Below are positions 12,443 to 26,046 of a stretch of DNA of 64,000 nt, one piece after another. The DNA lies in NCBI RefSeq assembly GCF_947179165.1, contig NC_077239.1, positions 66,315,134 through 66,379,133 on the forward strand, given 5' to 3'. Below the pieces are notes generated by a model. The model searched no databases and had not been told where the DNA came from. It was given only the letters and a program-made list of their open reading frames with translations. The translations under genes and the position numbers were made by a program. This DNA is from Solanum dulcamara. Taxonomy: Eukaryota > Streptophyta > Magnoliopsida > Solanales > Solanaceae. Numbering within the stretch: position 1 is the first letter of the stretch; the number at the start of each line of letters is the position of its first letter.

Positions 12443-13912
12443 ATGGTTTCTTTCCTTTAGACTTAGCTCAGTTAGAACTTGTATATTATGAATAGTATCG
12501 CATGATTAGGTTAGTTTCTAGGGGTTGATAGCTTTTTTGAGGAAATTAGGAGTTGATGGCTACCGTTGGTAATTAGTTTGGAGTTAGCCATTGAAGCCTC
12601 ACTTTAGGTGTTGTCTTGTCTTGTTTATACCGTTTAGTATCCTTAGAAATTTATTCTAGGTGACTTGGAACTTAGGATGCCGCTTGTTTGACTTTGATGG
12701 TTGCATTTTCCCTTTGGTGTACTTCTGGGTTCTTAATTGTCTTTTGTTTGGCTTATATTATTGAAATGTTAAGCTCGAGGTTGTGTTTTGGTACACTAGA
12801 GTTTCAGGCTAGTAAACTGATGCCCTTTGCGGGGTCTTTCCCCAATTTTTGAGTGATACATGACAATTTGCTATGCTGCTTGCTTTTTTTGTTTCACCGT
12901 TGAACTAAAATTGGAAACGTTTCCCTTAAATGAACGAGTTAATGAAAAGACTTGGATTTCGGTTAATAAAAGGATTTACAAAAAATTTGAAGTTATGTTA
13001 TCTTGTTGATGATAAGCTCGAGGTACCATACTGGGCTGCCCCTTTTTGATTTATTTCAGGCTCTATTGCTACTTTCACTTATGATGAGCTCGAGGTGTGA
13101 TTTTGGGCTGTCCGTGGACATATTATGGGTTATTACTTCGATATTAATGAGCTCGAGGGTTATTCCAGTTATTCCGTAGTATTTTCTTCGGGATTATTGT
13201 TATATTTTGTATACCCTTCCAGGATTTTATGGATTAAGGCAATTATTGTGATTAATTATGTTGTTGGGTTTATTTGGCCTCTACATGATTTCCCCGCACC
13301 TCATTTCACCCATAGTAGTAGTTTATGTTTCACTCATGTTATTATTAGTATCACCGTGTTGCTTATATATTTGTTCATTCTAAGCTCGGTCAGCGTATGA
13401 TGCCTACTAGGTACCCCATATTTTGGTACTCATATTGTACTTCTGTATCTTTTGATGTCGCTCCCAGTTTGAGCCACTTCCAGAGCGCACTTGATCATCC
13501 ATAACTGTGCCAGATCCGAATAGTGGTGAGCTCCCGGCGTTTAGAGACTTGCTTCTTTTCATCTTTTGTACTAACTTACACTTATAGATTTGGATAGTCA
13601 GTTCTGTATTGTATATATATATTATCATCTTTTGTATTTAGCAGCTCCTATAGAGGTGACACCAGGTCCAAGGATTGGTCTAGCGTCAGTTCATCATTTT
13701 TGGTCAATTTTGGGCCTTTTGTATATTTTGTATCGTATTTACACATCTATACCACAGCCTAATCTCTTTTGTTATATTGTTCCTGCTTCCGCATTCTTAT
13801 GTTAGTACTTATTTATTAAATTGATGTTTGACTTCCACTTTTTAGGTTGGTTTGACTTGCCTACTCAGAGGTTATAATAGGCACCATCATGGCCCGAATT
13901 CAGATCGTGGCA

Positions 13913-14164
13913 AGATGATAACATGCTACATACTCTATTCACTAGTTGTCCCTTGATTGTCAATTTAATCATTGACCATTATACTTGCTAGAAAAAGTTT
14001 GAGGTGTGGAATCTTCAGAAGATCAGGTCACTTACCATTAAGATATATAGTGACCAGCGTGTTAAAATCCAAGCACCAACACTTTAACACTTGTCTTATT
14101 CTAGTTATTATTTGGAAGAATTGGATTTTGTTGGATATCGGAATTTGAAATGTTTAGAGATATT
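13913..14164 (+). pseudogene. F-box/LRR protein pseudogene, part 2 (LRR region)
   Basis: Continues the reading from part 1: DDNMLHTLFTSCPLIVNLI, then a stop, KFEVWNLQKIRSLTIKIYSD, QRVKIQAPTL, a second stop, HLSYSSYYLEELDFVGYRNL. This is leucine-rich repeat sequence of the same F-box family. It ends at KCLEI where the copia-like LTR H begins at 14165. At least two in-frame stops show it is dead. Confidence 0.85.
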
Positions 14165-14933
14165 TGTTGTGATATACTATTAATCATGTAATTAAGTTAT
14201 AGTATATTATTTAATCTCTTGTAAAGATTATTCATTTTATTTGATTTAATATAGTTAAGTCTTTATTTGAATAGTTTATTATGTGAACATGTGTGTCCAT
14301 TACTTATATAATAGACAATTTTTGTGTATGGAGTTATTTAACTCATACACAGAAGAATAAAATTGTATGTTCTTATAAGTTATAAATTAAATATTCACAA
14401 TCAAAGATGAAGTTGGAAAAACATCTTGAAGGTTGTAGCACAAGATTAAATATAATTTTATTTTAATTATGGAAATGGTAAAAAAAATTCCAACTTCTTG
14501 TACTAGTACATTTAGTATGTATTGAACGGACCAAATTAAGATATTCATTTAGGTTTTGAATTTTACTAAACAATATCTCTAGTCAATTACATGTATTTAT
14601 ACTCTTAATCATGATATATTGATTATGATCTATGAAATTTGATTTATTATTTTAATCTATTAAAGGTGAGACTTTTTTGATGGGTCAATAAATTCCTAAT
14701 AGATTGAATAATGACAAATCACGTTAGTGAAATAATAATTAGTTGATAGAACCGTGTCTCGATCTTGAGATAGAAGACACCCCTTTATTATTGATTATAA
14801 GTTTTCACGCGAAACCCTATGGGTGGATTTTTATCCGACGTATGAAATAAGTTAATCATAATGATAAAGGATTAAGTTGATCAATAAATTAATTTTTTCA
14901 GAAAAATTATTTTAATTGATTGGTGTCGGTAAT

Positions 14934-17087
14934 TGTCACGACCCGAGCCTAAGGTCTAGACATGACACGGCGATTAAAAATCCGAAAGATACCAACCAAT
15001 CCATCTTAGCATATATAGCATAGGTAAGCCAATTAAACAAAATGAAATAACAGAGGAAACAACTCAACATAGATGTCAAAATAGAAAGTAAACTCAACTC
15101 AATGTCCGAAATGGACTACACTCCTTTTATCATCTAAACATGCCTCTAAGTCTAGACTTGATGGGGGCTTAGGAGCTTGCTTAGGACAAGCTCCTAGCTC
15201 AATTGAATCATAGAAGAAAGTCAAAGTGATAAACATAAAATAAAGTCATGTTCTTGATAAATGAGGACTCACCAATGACAAATCGAGCGTGTTAAATCAA
15301 CTCTAACCACGAGTAGGATGAACGTGGTCGTCGGCCCCTACATTATGAGATAATGTAGGCAAAATATGTGTTAGTACATAGAAGGTACTAAGTATGTGAG
15401 ATATGCATGATCAAGAAATAGAACATGAGCAATATGGCATGGGATGCATGACAAATCATAATGAACATGAATAAAGCTTAAAAGCTTTTGAAAGCATATG
15501 AAAACTTCTGGTCAATACATCATAAAACTTCATAGTAAAATGTACATCTTTGCATATAACTTATGTGGGATAAGACCTTTAACCGGCATATTAAGACCAT
15601 GCGATCTATAACATGGAATCTGATATAACTTTCACATTAAGAAGAGAGAGGTTATTTACCAAGGTAGACTCCATGAGAACAACTTTAAATTTGTGAGCTA
15701 TATGTGAATCTACTAACTAAGCCATAAAGGTAACCTATGGGGGAAATGTAGTTTGGGACTTTAGGTTGCTACTAGAATTCCCTTGGGTAACTAACTATGT
15801 TACCGAATCGAACCCCACCTACAAGTCCTCACAGTTATTAGCCAATATCCTAACGAAATTCATTAAAAACATAGAAATATCGTCATTAACTTCATCATGA
15901 AAGTAATCATTAGAGTAGCTCATTAACTTTGGTGATTCATAAGAACTCTTAAACTTTGATGAGAATTGTCTTTATCACCATCTTAAATCATAATTTGTGA
16001 GAGAATTGTCCTTATCACACCATAATAAATTTCTTGGATCATCATTGATCATCATTATAACTTTCACCATTCAATCATAAATCTCAACTTCATTCATAAA
16101 AGGTTTTTTTTAAAAATCAAAGAAATTCATAATCAAAATTCATGCAACTTATCTTTGAACATCATAATCATGACTGAAATAGCTTAATGCATGGACATTC
16201 ATAATTAAACTTAAAATCATGCAATTAATGTAAAACATGCCTAGAATGATCATTGATAACAATTAAAAATAAATTGAAATAACCCAATGCAATTCATCAA
16301 AAATAAGGTTAGAAACTAATGAAATTTATGGAAATCTTTGAAGAAAACTTTGAAAATCCATGGGTGAAACAAAATGATCAGTCCCTACATACCTTGGTGA
16401 AATCAGCTCAAAATTAAAGAAGAAATTACTTTCTCTTGAAACCCAAGCTTGGAATTTGTAGGAGAGTTTGAGAGAACCTTGAGGGAATTTGATTGATCTT
16501 GCCTAAGAGATTTTTAGAAGAATGAATTAGAATAGGGGAATTTTGAATGGTTGGATAGTTATAGGCTTGAACTTGGCCATAATAGTGTTTAGGTTCATTG
16601 AACCAAAATTGGAGAAAAGAGAATATTATCCTTTATTAAATTCAAAACTTGACCCTACGACTTGGGTTCTATGAGTCGTCTTCAAGTCTACGGATCATAG
16701 ACTTGAGTCGTCTTGCAGGTCTAAGAAGACCCTGGAACTTGAGTCTCTGAAGTTGCATCTACAATTCATTTCTATGACTTGTCAATATGATTAGGGGTTG
16801 TAGACCCCACTCTTCCTACAGGTCTAGAAACCTGCAAACTTTAAGCCTCTGAAGTTTTTTTATGAGTCAACATTACGACTCGTCAAAAGGACTACGACTC
16901 ATTCTATTAAGTCATAGGACTCCTCTGGAGTTTTTACCTAAACATGTACAAAGGTTCACTCTATGACTCATCCATACGAGTCGTAGGAATATCTACGAGT
17001 CGTAGAGGGACTCATAAACTTGAAGTCGGTCAACATTTTCTTGGGTTTTCCCTTTTGATCCAACTTTTTGACTTTTGAGGTCTTATA
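14934..17087 (-). mobile_element. 3' LTR of element A
   Basis: Minus-strand LTR of 2154 bp, ending ggtcgtgaca at 14934. The U3 part (16655-17015) is filled with acgactcgt/acgagtcgt words. It aligns with the partial 5' LTR at 30953-31671, with many transitions between them, so A is old. Confidence 0.88.
16655..17015. repeat. Inverted-repeat words (ACGAGTCGT) in U3 of LTR A
   Basis: Ten or so copies of actcgt/acgagt variants, such as tacgagtcgtagg, on both strands within about 360 bp; repeated in the 5' LTR at 31255-31605. Confidence 0.8.
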
Positions 17088-17103
17088 ATATCTCCCTCTT
17101 GGG
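17088..17103 (-). promoter_or_regulatory. Polypurine tract of element A
   Basis: On the minus strand, cccaagagggagatat sits directly before the 3' LTR; it corresponds to cccaagggggagataa at 26031-26046 in the young element C. It would prime plus-strand DNA synthesis. Confidence 0.8.
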
Positions 17104-17354
17104 AACATTCATCCTCTAATGAGATTTATCTATCATAGGAAAGATACAAAAAGAGGAATAGCAACCCATCATGAATCAATAACACCTTAAAATGCATAGA
17201 ACATGATATTTTCAAACTTAACATAAAACATGACTAAAAAATCAATCTTTATGAACATGCATGCATATGGGTGACATAGGAGGAATTGAATAAGCAGGAT
17301 TTCAATCAATTTAAATAAGAAAACCTTACTAATTTAGGCCTGAGTAGAAGGAAA

Positions 17355-18297
17355 GAGATGTGGGTATCATTTCATCATATCCGGCTCCGCTTCCCAAGTA
17401 GCACTCTTTGTCTGTTGATCTCTCTATAATACCTTGATGGAATAACCTCTTTGTTTCTTAGCTTTTTTACTTGTCGGTCTAATATTTTCACCAAAACCTC
17501 CATAAGTCAAATTACTTCAACACTCACATCTTCCAATGGTACAATGGAATTCGGATCACCCACAACTTTTCTCAACATAGATACATGAAATGCTGAATGA
17601 ATAATAGCCAACTCAAATGGAAAATCCAACTCATAAGTCACCTTGTTAATACGCCTCAATACCTTATAAGTTCAAACATATCTAGGACTCAATTTTCCTT
17701 TCTTACCAAAATGCATTACACCCTTCATTGTTGAAATCTTCAAAAAGACCCAATCATCCACCTCGAACTCAAGCTCCCTTTTCCTAACATCCTAATAAGA
17801 CTTTTGATGACTTTGAGTCGTCTTCAATCTTTCCCTTATGAGTCTCACCTTTTCCATAGCCTCTATGGACAAACCAGGACCAATTAAGGCCATCTCGCCT
17901 ACTTCAAACCATCCCATTGGGGACCTACATCTTCTTCCATACAAGGTTTCAAAATGAGCCATTTGGAAGCTAGAGTGACAACTATTGTTGTAGGCAAACT
18001 CAATCAACGGTAGGTGCTCATCCCAACCTCCTTTGAAATTAATAACACACGCTCTCAACATATCCTCTAAAGTTTGAATCATTCTTTCAGCTTGACCATC
18101 AGTTTGAGGGTGAAAAGAGGTACTTAGCTTAGCGTTTGTACCAAGAACCCTTTGAAATAACTTCCAAAAAATATGAAGTGAATTGAGTACCTCAATTCGA
18201 TATAATAGAAATGGGAACACCATGCAACCTTACTAACTCACGAACATAGAATTTAGCGTAATCTTCAGCACTATAAGAAGTCTTAATCAGTAGAAAA
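17355..18297 (-). pseudogene. Element A pol remnant: integrase core, C-terminal part and chromodomain
   Basis: The minus strand reads integrase from the middle of its core: [19 protein letters not shown], then [20 protein letters not shown] with the catalytic Glu, [12 protein letters not shown] and [12 protein letters not shown]. The open part is 17792-18223. Further downstream, the chromodomain region (LDRQVKKLRNKE) is visible but frameshifted. Stops occur, for example where the conserved SDRGTQF motif should be. The upstream part of the integrase lies at 30884-30952, beyond the inserted LTR B; GAAAA is duplicated at both junctions (18293-18297 and 30884-30888). Confidence 0.85.
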
Positions 18298-18747
18298 TGT
18301 CACGACCCAAGCCTAGGGCTTAGATGTGACATGGAAAATGAGGAACCCGAAAGTACCTCAAACAAGCCTCTTAGCATTCTTTTAGCCTTTCATAGGTAAT
18401 GAAAATAAATAAACAAGTGGAAATTATAATAGTAAATCTTCAACTTACATATATCCAACAATACCTCTAACTTTTAGAATTAATGGGGCTAAGATAAGTC
18501 CCTAGCTCACCCTCAATCATAATAGAAATAAATGTCATAGTAAGTGTCTAAAGACCACAACATATCATACGCTAGAAAGATAAAGGAGTATTGTTCCCGA
18601 AACATAGGAACTCACCAAAAATAGACTTCAAATGAAGTCTCAACTAGCCACGTGAAGGAGAATAAGGAGGAGCACCGGTCCCTGCATGGTGATATCATGT
18701 AGGCAAAAGAGTATGTGTTAGTACTTTGAATGTACTAAGTATGTAGG

Positions 18748-21064
18748 TGTAATATCCCCTAAAAACGTTGTATACGATGTTTCAATTTTTGCCTAAACAT
18801 GATATAGTCTCTGTATTTTGGTCATAACTTTTCATATAAATATCCAAATTGAGTGATTCAAATTTCTGAGTAACGACAAGATCATTACCTACAACTTTTA
18901 TGAAGACCATATTTTAAGATTCGGAGGTTAAGTAGGTCAAATAAATTAATCTTTGTAAGGTAGGATGCTGTTACGGAAATGAGTGTTTATAGAAGAAAAA
19001 TCATATCTCACTGTAGGTTTATCCAAATTGGTTAATTCTTGAACGATATGAAACTAGACTTCCATATCTACAATTCTTATGAAGACACCAAATCATAATA
19101 AGGAATTTATCTTATTCAAACGCAGCTCCCAAAAAGAGTATTCTGTCAAAGATAACTCATTTCACCTACCATAGAAAGATCTAGATACATTTGACATCAC
19201 TCATGACATAAATTGTCCTCCATTTAACATCATCCATGACATCAATATATTCCACTAAATTTTCAGATTTTTATTTATAATTATTTTATTTATTGTTAGG
19301 TCATCTTTCCCACCTATAAATACCCACCTTATTTCCTCATTTTATTCATCAAGCTTTCTCAAGCAAATCTTCTCTCTATACACATTCTCAAATATAGTTT
19401 TAGTTCTTAGTAGTGAAGAAATACTATTCCGGTGATTCATATATTCCGGGTAGTACACAAAACGTTCCGACAAGGAGAGAAGCTAGGACTCAAGAGTGTT
19501 CATTAAGTCTTCCGGTACCAACTAAAGCTTCGGTTTCCAGGTATGTAAGACTTCAACGAGAGTATTCCTTCCACTCTCATGTCTAAATTATTTTGATTAT
19601 ATGATAAATTATAATTATTTTCTTTAAGCTCTACTCTAAGTTATGTGTGTATTTATCCATGGGTTCTTCCACCCATGTAGTCTAAAAACTCTTTCAATTA
19701 AGTCTCTTGATTTCAAGTAATATTTTCTTATGCTAATTCTTAATTTTACTTAATAGTATGAATCATGGTTAAAATAATGATTATTGTTCTATTTTGATGT
19801 AACATAATTTCATATGTATGAATTGATGGTTTACAAGTAATTCCTCTATTTATCTATTTAAAGATTCTTGAAACTCATGGTGGGTTGTTTAAAGCATGAT
19901 TTTTAATTAATGGATTTAAAAGTATTTATGTATATTTATTTACATACATATTTGCAAGTTGAAGCGATTTGAACTCACCTAGTTTTACTATATTTTTAAT
20001 AAAGTTTGACTTGAAAGCTTTGACTCCAAATAAATGTTTATGAAAGTAATATCTATGATCAAAAGGGGAGTCTTATGAAATGAAAGAATGATGAAATGAT
20101 ATGAATGATGGATTCTTTATGCAATAAGGACAATTCTTGCATATTTGAATTATCAGATATTTTAATGAGCTATTCTACCGAATATAATGTTTGAATTCTC
20201 AAGTTATATGCTATGAATATTTTGAAGTATTAAACTATTCCGTGGGATTGACTTAGCACCGAATGAGGCATTGAGGTGGGATTCGATAAGGGAATCCTAG
20301 TAGCAACCCCTTGTCTCATTAACTATGTGCCAACATAGGAGCCCTTGTAGGCTTAGGCTAATGGATCCATGAAAGCCCTTAAAGTTAAAGTTAAAGAAAT
20401 GAATGAAATTGACGGAGTTCTACCTGGCAAGTAGTCTCCCCGGCCAACGTAGGGGGTTATGTTGGATTCCATGTAATAGCTCGCATGGTCTTAAATGTCG
20501 GTTATGGTTAGCTTCCCACAAAAATGAATGTTTTAAAGGATATCCATATGATTTATTATGCATGTATTACATTATGTTCCATATTACATAAATGTTATAA
20601 TATTTTCTCAATGTTCATGCATCCTTACATACTTAGTACATTCAAAGTACTAACGCATACTCTTTTGCCTACATGATATCACCATGTAGGGATCGCTGCT
20701 CCTCCTCGTTCTCCTCCACGTGGCTAGTTGATATTCCATTGAAGACTACTTTTGGTGAGTTCCCATGTTCCGGGAACAATACTCCTTTGTCTTTCTAGCT
20801 TATGATATGTTAAGATATTTTATTATGGCATTTCTTCTATTATGATTGAGGGTGAGCTAGGAACTTGTCTTAGCCCCATTAAATCTAATAGTTAGAGGTA
20901 TTGTTGGACATATGTAAGTTGAAGATTTATTATTATGATTTCCGCTGGTCTATTTATCATCATTACCTATGAAAGGCTAAAAGAATGCTAAGAGGCTTGT
21001 TTGAGGTACTTTCGGGTTCCTCATTCGCCATGTCACGTCTAGGCCCTAGGCTTGGGTCGTGACA
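18748..21064 (+). mobile_element. 5' LTR of element C
   Basis: 2317 bp, TGTAATATCCCC to ggtcgtgaca. Contains a TATA box at 19314-19322 and, about 70-130 bp upstream of it, two copies of a catttgacatcactcatgac-type unit. The 62-codon frame inside it is present identically in both LTRs and is not thought to be a gene. Confidence 0.97.
19314..19322 (+). promoter_or_regulatory. TATA box of element C LTR
   Basis: CTATAAATA in an otherwise ordinary stretch; the same site is at 26613-26621 in the 3' LTR. It is the likely core promoter for the genomic RNA, which would start a little downstream. Confidence 0.7.
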
Positions 21065-21068
21065 AACT

Positions 21069-21080
21069 TGGTATCAGAGC
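21069..21080 (+). promoter_or_regulatory. Primer binding site of element C (initiator Met tRNA)
   Basis: TGGTATCAGAGC, four bases after the LTR end, matches the complement of the 3' end of plant initiator methionine tRNA, the usual minus-strand primer for plant gypsy and copia elements. Confidence 0.93.
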
Positions 21081-21279
21081 CCGAGGTTTTGAATGATCCT
21101 TGGAAGTCCAACATGCCGCGTCGAATAGTTTCTTGTTCATGGTTGTGAAGCGCGCCACAATTATGAATAAGAGACTATGAGGCGTTTAGGAAAATTTTCA
21201 CTTCTTTCAAATTCATGTCGTGCCTTAGAGTGTCCTAAGCTTTCCTTTAACTAATGACCCATTTTGTGTTCTCTAGATA

Positions 21280-24200
21280 ATGACTCGTGGAAGACCACCT
21301 CGAAGAGCAAGGGTTGACGATGAGGACCAAACTCCTCCGATTCCTAATGCCCAACATCATGAGGACGGGGTAACCCATGCCGAGTTTCGCAGTGTTATTA
21401 CTTTGTTAGCTCAAGTCGTAGCTAACCAAGGGAATCTAGGTGTTCCTTCTCCCCAAATGCAAAATCCAGCCTCTAGGATTCGGGATTTCCAAAGGATGAA
21501 TCCACCCGAGTTCGATGGTTCTAAACTAGATGAGGACCCTATGGAGTTTATTAATGAGGTGTACCGGATTGTGGCTATCATGGGTGTGCCACCAAATGAG
21601 AAGGCCGAGCTAGTGGCCTATCAACTCAAAGGTGTGGCTCGAGTATGGTACGAACAATGGATTGTTGAGAGGAATGAAGAAATAGGGTCGATAGGATGGG
21701 AAGAGTTCAAAGGTGCCTTCCTAGACCGCTTCTTCCCATTAGAGCTAAGGGAGGCCAAAATCCAAGAGTTCATCAACCTCCGTCAAGGGAGTATGAGCGT
21801 GAGGGAGTATGCTCTCAAATTCACTAAGTTGTCAAAGTATGCTCCTTTTATGGTTTCCGACCCAAGAGCTAGGATGAGCAAGTTTATTTCCGGTGTCTCA
21901 AGCTTGGTGTCCAAGGAGTGCAAAACGGCCATGTTGATCAAGGAGATGGATATCTCTCGGTTAATGACTTACGCAGAACAAATTGAAGAAGAGAAGCTTA
22001 GAGAGAGATCAAGGGGGTTCAAAAAGGCTAGAGTGGATGGTGGAGGGTTTAACCCTCAAAGGTCCGATTATGGTAACAATGGCAAAGGTCAAGGTGGGCA
22101 ACGATTTGTGGGACAAGGTTCCACCAATACTCCTCCTCCAAGGTTCAACAAGGACAAGAGTGGTAAACCAATGATTCCAAGAGAGAATGTTGCTACTCAA
22201 ACTTTCCCTGCTTGCAAGAAGTGTGGAAGGACTCACAAAGGGGAATGCTTAGCTGGTTCCAATGCATGCTTTAAGTGTGGCAAGCTGGGCCACCATGCTA
22301 AGGATTGTAGAGATGGTGGTGGTAGGACTCAAGGCCAAATTGCTCATGGTCAACAAGTCCAAGGAGGTGTCCAACGCACTAACCGCTTTTACGCCTTGCA
22401 TGGGAGACAAGAGGTTGAGGATGCACCCAATGTCATTACCGGTATGTTAAAGGTCTTTTCTTTTGATGTGTATGCACTATTAGATCCGGGTGCAAATTTA
22501 TCTTTTGTTACTCCATTCCTTGCTAATAGATTTGATGTTTTACCTGAAATGTTATTAGAGCCCTATTTGGTGTCTACCCCCGTTGGTGAGTCAGTTATTG
22601 CTAGAAAGGTCTATAGGGATTGCCTTGTGTCTATCTTGCATAAAGTTATTCCTTGTGATCTCATTGAGCTAGATATGGTAGATTTCGATGTCATTCTTGG
22701 GATGGATTGGTTACATGCATCTTATGCTTCCATAGATTGTAGGAATCGTCGAGTCAAGTTCCAATTTCCAAATGAGCCTGTTATTGAATGGCAGGGTCGT
22801 GATTTGGTGGTTAAGGGTCAGTTTATTTCTTATCTTAAGGCTCGCAAAATGATTTCTAAGGGATGTATTTACCATATTGTGAGGGTTAGGGATGTCAACT
22901 CCAAAAGTCCTTCTCTTGAGTCAGTTCCTATAGTCAATGAATTCCCCGATGTCTTTCCTGATGACCTTCCCGGTATTCCTCCCGAAAGGGAAGTTGATTT
23001 TGGTATTGATATCCTCCCCGATACCCAACCTATATCTATTCCTCCTTACCGCATGGCCCCAGCAGAATTGAAAGAGCTGAAGGAACAATTAAAGGACTTG
23101 TTAGAGAAGGGGTTCATAAGACCAAGTATTTCGCCATGGGGTGCTCCCGTTCTATTTGTAAGAAAGAAGGATGGGTCACTTCGAATGTGCATAGACTATC
23201 GGCAATTAAATAAGATGACCATTAAGAACAAGTACCCACTCCCTAGAATAGATGACTTGTTTGATCAATTACAAGGGGCAAGTCACTTCTCCAAGATCGA
23301 CCTTCGGTCCGGCTACCACCAACTACGGGTAAGGGAGTGTGACATTCCCAAAACAGCCTTCCGAACAAGGTATGGTCACTATGAGTTTGTGGTGATGAGT
23401 TTTGGGTTGACGAATGCACCAGCGGTATTTATGGACTTGATGAATAGGGTGTTCAAACCTTACCTTGATACCTTTGTAGTAGTCTTCATTGATGATATTT
23501 TAATTTACTCTCGGGGTGAGGAAGAACATAAAAATCACTTGAGAGTTGTGCTTCAAACATTGAGGGATAAACAATTATTTGCAAAATTTAGTAAGTGTGA
23601 ATTTTGGTTAAAGGAGGTAGCATTTCTTGGTCACGTAGTGTCCGGTGATGGAATCAAGGTTGATCCTAAGAAAATAGAGGCAGTCAAAAATTGGCCTAGA
23701 CCATTATCTCCTTCAGACATTAGGAGCTTCTTAGGTCTAGCCGGGTACTATAGACGGTTCGTCAAAGGCTTTTCTTCCATCTCATCTCCTATGACAAAAT
23801 TGACCCAAAAGAAATCCAAATTCATATGGACAGATGAGTGTGAGAAGAGTTTCCAGACCTTAAAAGATCGACTTACCTCTGCTCCTATTTTGACTCTCCC
23901 AGAAGGATTAGAAGGATTTGTAGTTTATTGTGATGCTTCAAAGATTGGTTTAGGTTGTGTCTTAATGCAAAAAGGCAAGGTAATAGCCTATGCTTCTAGG
24001 CAATTAAAGGTGCATGAGCGCAACTACCCTACCCATGACCTTGAATTGGCGGCTGTTGTTTTTGCTCTGAAGATTTGGAGGCATTACCTCTATGGGGTGC
24101 ATGTGGATGTATATACTGATCATAAGAGTCTTCAATATGTGTTTACCCAAAAGGACCTTAATCTAAGGCAAAGGAGGTGGCTAGAACTCCTTAAGGACTA

Positions 24201-25842
24201 TGACATGAGTGTGCACTATCATCCGGGTAAAGCCAATGTGGTTGCTGATGCACTTAGTAGAATATCTATGGGGAGTGTGGCCCATGTGGATGAAAGGAAG
24301 AGGGAGTTGGTGAAAGATGTTCACCGATTGGCTAGATTAGGGGTGAAGTTGGGTAGTACTAATGATGGGGGTATGGTTGTTCAAAATAGTTCTGAATCCT
24401 CTTTGGTGGTGGATGTTAAATCAAAGCAAGATCTTGACCCGAAGTTTATCGAGTTAAAGAAGTTGGTAAAGGAAAAGAAGATAGAAGTCTTTTCCCAAGG
24501 GGGAGATGGGGTTCTATACTACCAAGGTCGGATATGTGTTCCAGATGTTGATGGCCTAAGGAGTTTGATCTTGATGGAGGCTCATAATTCTAGATACTCC
24601 ATTCATCCCGGTTCAACAAAAATGTACCGAGACTTAAAGGAGTTGTATTGGTGGGGTGGCATGAAGAAGGACATAGCAAGGTTTGTGTCCGAATGTACAA
24701 ATTGTCAACAAGTGAAGGCCGAACATCAAAGACCGGGTGGCCTAGCCCAAGACATTGAAATCCCAACTTGGAAATGGGAAAATGTGAATATGGATTTTGT
24801 AGTGGGTTTGCCTCATACTCGGAAACGTCATGACTCGATTTGGGTAATTATTGATAGAATGACTAAGTCAGCTCACTTCTTACCGGTTAAAACTTCCTAT
24901 AGTGCCGAAGACTATGCCAAGTTGTATATTCGGGAGTTGGTGAGGTTGCATGGTGTGCCATTATCCATTATTTCGGATCGTGGTACCCAATTCACTTCTC
25001 ACTTCTGGAGATCATTTCAAAAAGGCCTCGGTACTAAGGTAAAGTTGAGCACAGCATTCCATCCTCAAACGGATGGGCAAGCCGAAAGGACGATTCAAAC
25101 ACTAGAGGATATGTTAAGGGCTTGTGTGTTGGAGTTTAAAGGGAATTGGGATGATCATCTACCTCTCATCGAGTTTGCCTATAATAATAGTTACCACTCA
25201 AGTATTGAGATGGCACCGTTTGAGGCTTTGTATGGGAGACGATGTAGATCACCGGTAGGTTGGTACGAAGTAGGTGAGATGACCTTGTTGGGCCCCGATT
25301 TGGTACTTGATGCTTTAGAGAAGGTGAAGATCATTAGAGAGAGGTTGAAGACGGCTCAAAGTCGTCAAAAGTCCTATTCTGACACTAGAAGAAGGGATCT
25401 TGAGTTTAATGTGGATGATTGGGTGTATCTGAAGGTTTCACCCATGAAAGGTGTGGTTCGATTTGGTAAGAAAGGGAAATTGAGCCCTAGATATGTAGGG
25501 CCTTATAGAATTGTGAGACGTGTTGGTAAGGTTGCATATGAGTTGGAATTACCATTGGAAATGGCCATGGTTCATCCGGTGTTTCACGTGTCTATGTTGA
25601 AAAAACATGTGGGTGATTCTAGTTCCATTGTACCTATGGCAGTAGTGAATATTGAAGAAAACTTGACCTATGAAGAAGTTCCTGTGGAAATTTTGGACCG
25701 GCAAGTTAAGAGATTGAGGAACAAAGAAATTGCATCTGTTAAAGTCCTTTGGAGAAATCAACAAATAGAAAGTGCAACATGGGAAGCGGAAGCGGATATG
25801 ATTAAGAGATACCCTCATCTTTTCCCCTCTACCCAAACCTAA
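21280..25842 (+). CDS. Intact gag-pol polyprotein of gypsy chromovirus C
   Basis: One open frame of 1520 codons carries all retrotransposon enzymes. Gag: a retrotransposon capsid domain about residues 66-245, then a zinc knuckle [14 protein letters not shown] (330-343, CX2CX4HX4C). Aspartic protease: [10 protein letters not shown] with Asp402 (DPG where DSG or DTG is usual). Reverse transcriptase about 600-780: [10 protein letters not shown] (Asp674) and FIDD (738-739). RNase H from about 880: YCDAS (Asp885) and TDHKSL. Integrase: HHCC zinc region (about 1100-1142, CTNC) and the D,D-35-E core at Asp1172, Asp1233 and Glu1269, with exactly 35 residues between the last two. C-terminal chromodomain about 1466-1518, ending [17 protein letters not shown], thought to steer insertion to heterochromatin. 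The ATG lies 215 bp after the LTR. No stop, frameshift or lost catalytic residue was found, so the protein is probably functional. Confidence 0.97.
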   Translation: MTRGRPPRRARVDDEDQTPPIPNAQHHEDGVTHAEFRSVITLLAQVVANQGNLGVPSPQMQNPASRIRDFQRMNPPEFDGSKLDEDPMEFINEVYRIVAIMGVPPNEKAELVAYQLKGVARVWYEQWIVERNEEIGSIGWEEFKGAFLDRFFPLELREAKIQEFINLRQGSMSVREYALKFTKLSKYAPFMVSDPRARMSKFISGVSSLVSKECKTAMLIKEMDISRLMTYAEQIEEEKLRERSRGFKKARVDGGGFNPQRSDYGNNGKGQGGQRFVGQGSTNTPPPRFNKDKSGKPMIPRENVATQTFPACKKCGRTHKGECLAGSNACFKCGKLGHHAKDCRDGGGRTQGQIAHGQQVQGGVQRTNRFYALHGRQEVEDAPNVITGMLKVFSFDVYALLDPGANLSFVTPFLANRFDVLPEMLLEPYLVSTPVGESVIARKVYRDCLVSILHKVIPCDLIELDMVDFDVILGMDWLHASYASIDCRNRRVKFQFPNEPVIEWQGRDLVVKGQFISYLKARKMISKGCIYHIVRVRDVNSKSPSLESVPIVNEFPDVFPDDLPGIPPEREVDFGIDILPDTQPISIPPYRMAPAELKELKEQLKDLLEKGFIRPSISPWGAPVLFVRKKDGSLRMCIDYRQLNKMTIKNKYPLPRIDDLFDQLQGASHFSKIDLRSGYHQLRVRECDIPKTAFRTRYGHYEFVVMSFGLTNAPAVFMDLMNRVFKPYLDTFVVVFIDDILIYSRGEEEHKNHLRVVLQTLRDKQLFAKFSKCEFWLKEVAFLGHVVSGDGIKVDPKKIEAVKNWPRPLSPSDIRSFLGLAGYYRRFVKGFSSISSPMTKLTQKKSKFIWTDECEKSFQTLKDRLTSAPILTLPEGLEGFVVYCDASKIGLGCVLMQKGKVIAYASRQLKVHERNYPTHDLELAAVVFALKIWRHYLYGVHVDVYTDHKSLQYVFTQKDLNLRQRRWLELLKDYDMSVHYHPGKANVVADALSRISMGSVAHVDERKRELVKDVHRLARLGVKLGSTNDGGMVVQNSSESSLVVDVKSKQDLDPKFIELKKLVKEKKIEVFSQGGDGVLYYQGRICVPDVDGLRSLILMEAHNSRYSIHPGSTKMYRDLKELYWWGGMKKDIARFVSECTNCQQVKAEHQRPGGLAQDIEIPTWKWENVNMDFVVGLPHTRKRHDSIWVIIDRMTKSAHFLPVKTSYSAEDYAKLYIRELVRLHGVPLSIISDRGTQFTSHFWRSFQKGLGTKVKLSTAFHPQTDGQAERTIQTLEDMLRACVLEFKGNWDDHLPLIEFAYNNSYHSSIEMAPFEALYGRRCRSPVGWYEVGEMTLLGPDLVLDALEKVKIIRERLKTAQSRQKSYSDTRRRDLEFNVDDWVYLKVSPMKGVVRFGKKGKLSPRYVGPYRIVRRVGKVAYELELPLEMAMVHPVFHVSMLKKHVGDSSSIVPMAVVNIEENLTYEEVPVEILDRQVKRLRNKEIASVKVLWRNQQIESATWEAEADMIKRYPHLFPSTQT

Positions 25843-26033
25843 GGTATTAAGTTGTCCTTGCTCAATTACTTGAAATCTTTACATCTCAACTTTTCTTGTC
25901 ATATGCTTGCAAAATTATGAAATATTTTTTTAAATGATATTTTAAATTACACTGTTGCATTAATGATAGGTTGTTTGTTAATACTCTACTCTACTCAAGC
26001 TAAGTCTTTTGTCATTCGAGGACGAATGTTCCC

Positions 26034-26046
26034 AAGGGGGAGATAA
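26034..26046 (+). promoter_or_regulatory. Polypurine tract of element C
   Basis: AAGGGGGAGATAA immediately before the 3' LTR, within the block gaggacgaatgttcccaagg that recurs before the LTRs of related elements A and F. Confidence 0.9.

Larger units (their letters stand above)
8778..13912 (+). mobile_element. E-family solo LTR (copy E3) inserted in the F-box gene
   Basis: It begins TGTAATGACC directly after the F-box coding sequence (ITLN, aaacg) and ends cagatcgtggca, after which the F-box gene resumes. No internal region or second LTR is present, so it is a solo LTR of about 2.6 kb once the nested D-family LTR (9946-12442) is removed. The expected target duplication AAACG is seen only on the left; the right side reads gcaag before atgataac and looks eroded. 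It carries gcgatcgc words (9285-9405), and a gctcgaggt word repeated at about 12770, 13017, 13088 and 13149. Confidence 0.8.

Noticed and set aside
16655..17015. ACGAGTCGT words as a bacterial-type operator or integron site
   Set aside because: They lie in the U3 of a plant gypsy LTR and recur in its partner LTR; reported as an LTR word array instead.
20403..20591. Identical 62-codon frames in both LTRs of element C (also 27703-27891)
   Set aside because: They are the same LTR sequence twice; no known motif, and the frame does not persist in solo LTR B.
25549..25836. Minus-strand frames inside element C gag-pol, and plus-strand side frames at 21983-22450
   Set aside because: Shadows of the intact gag-pol reading frame.
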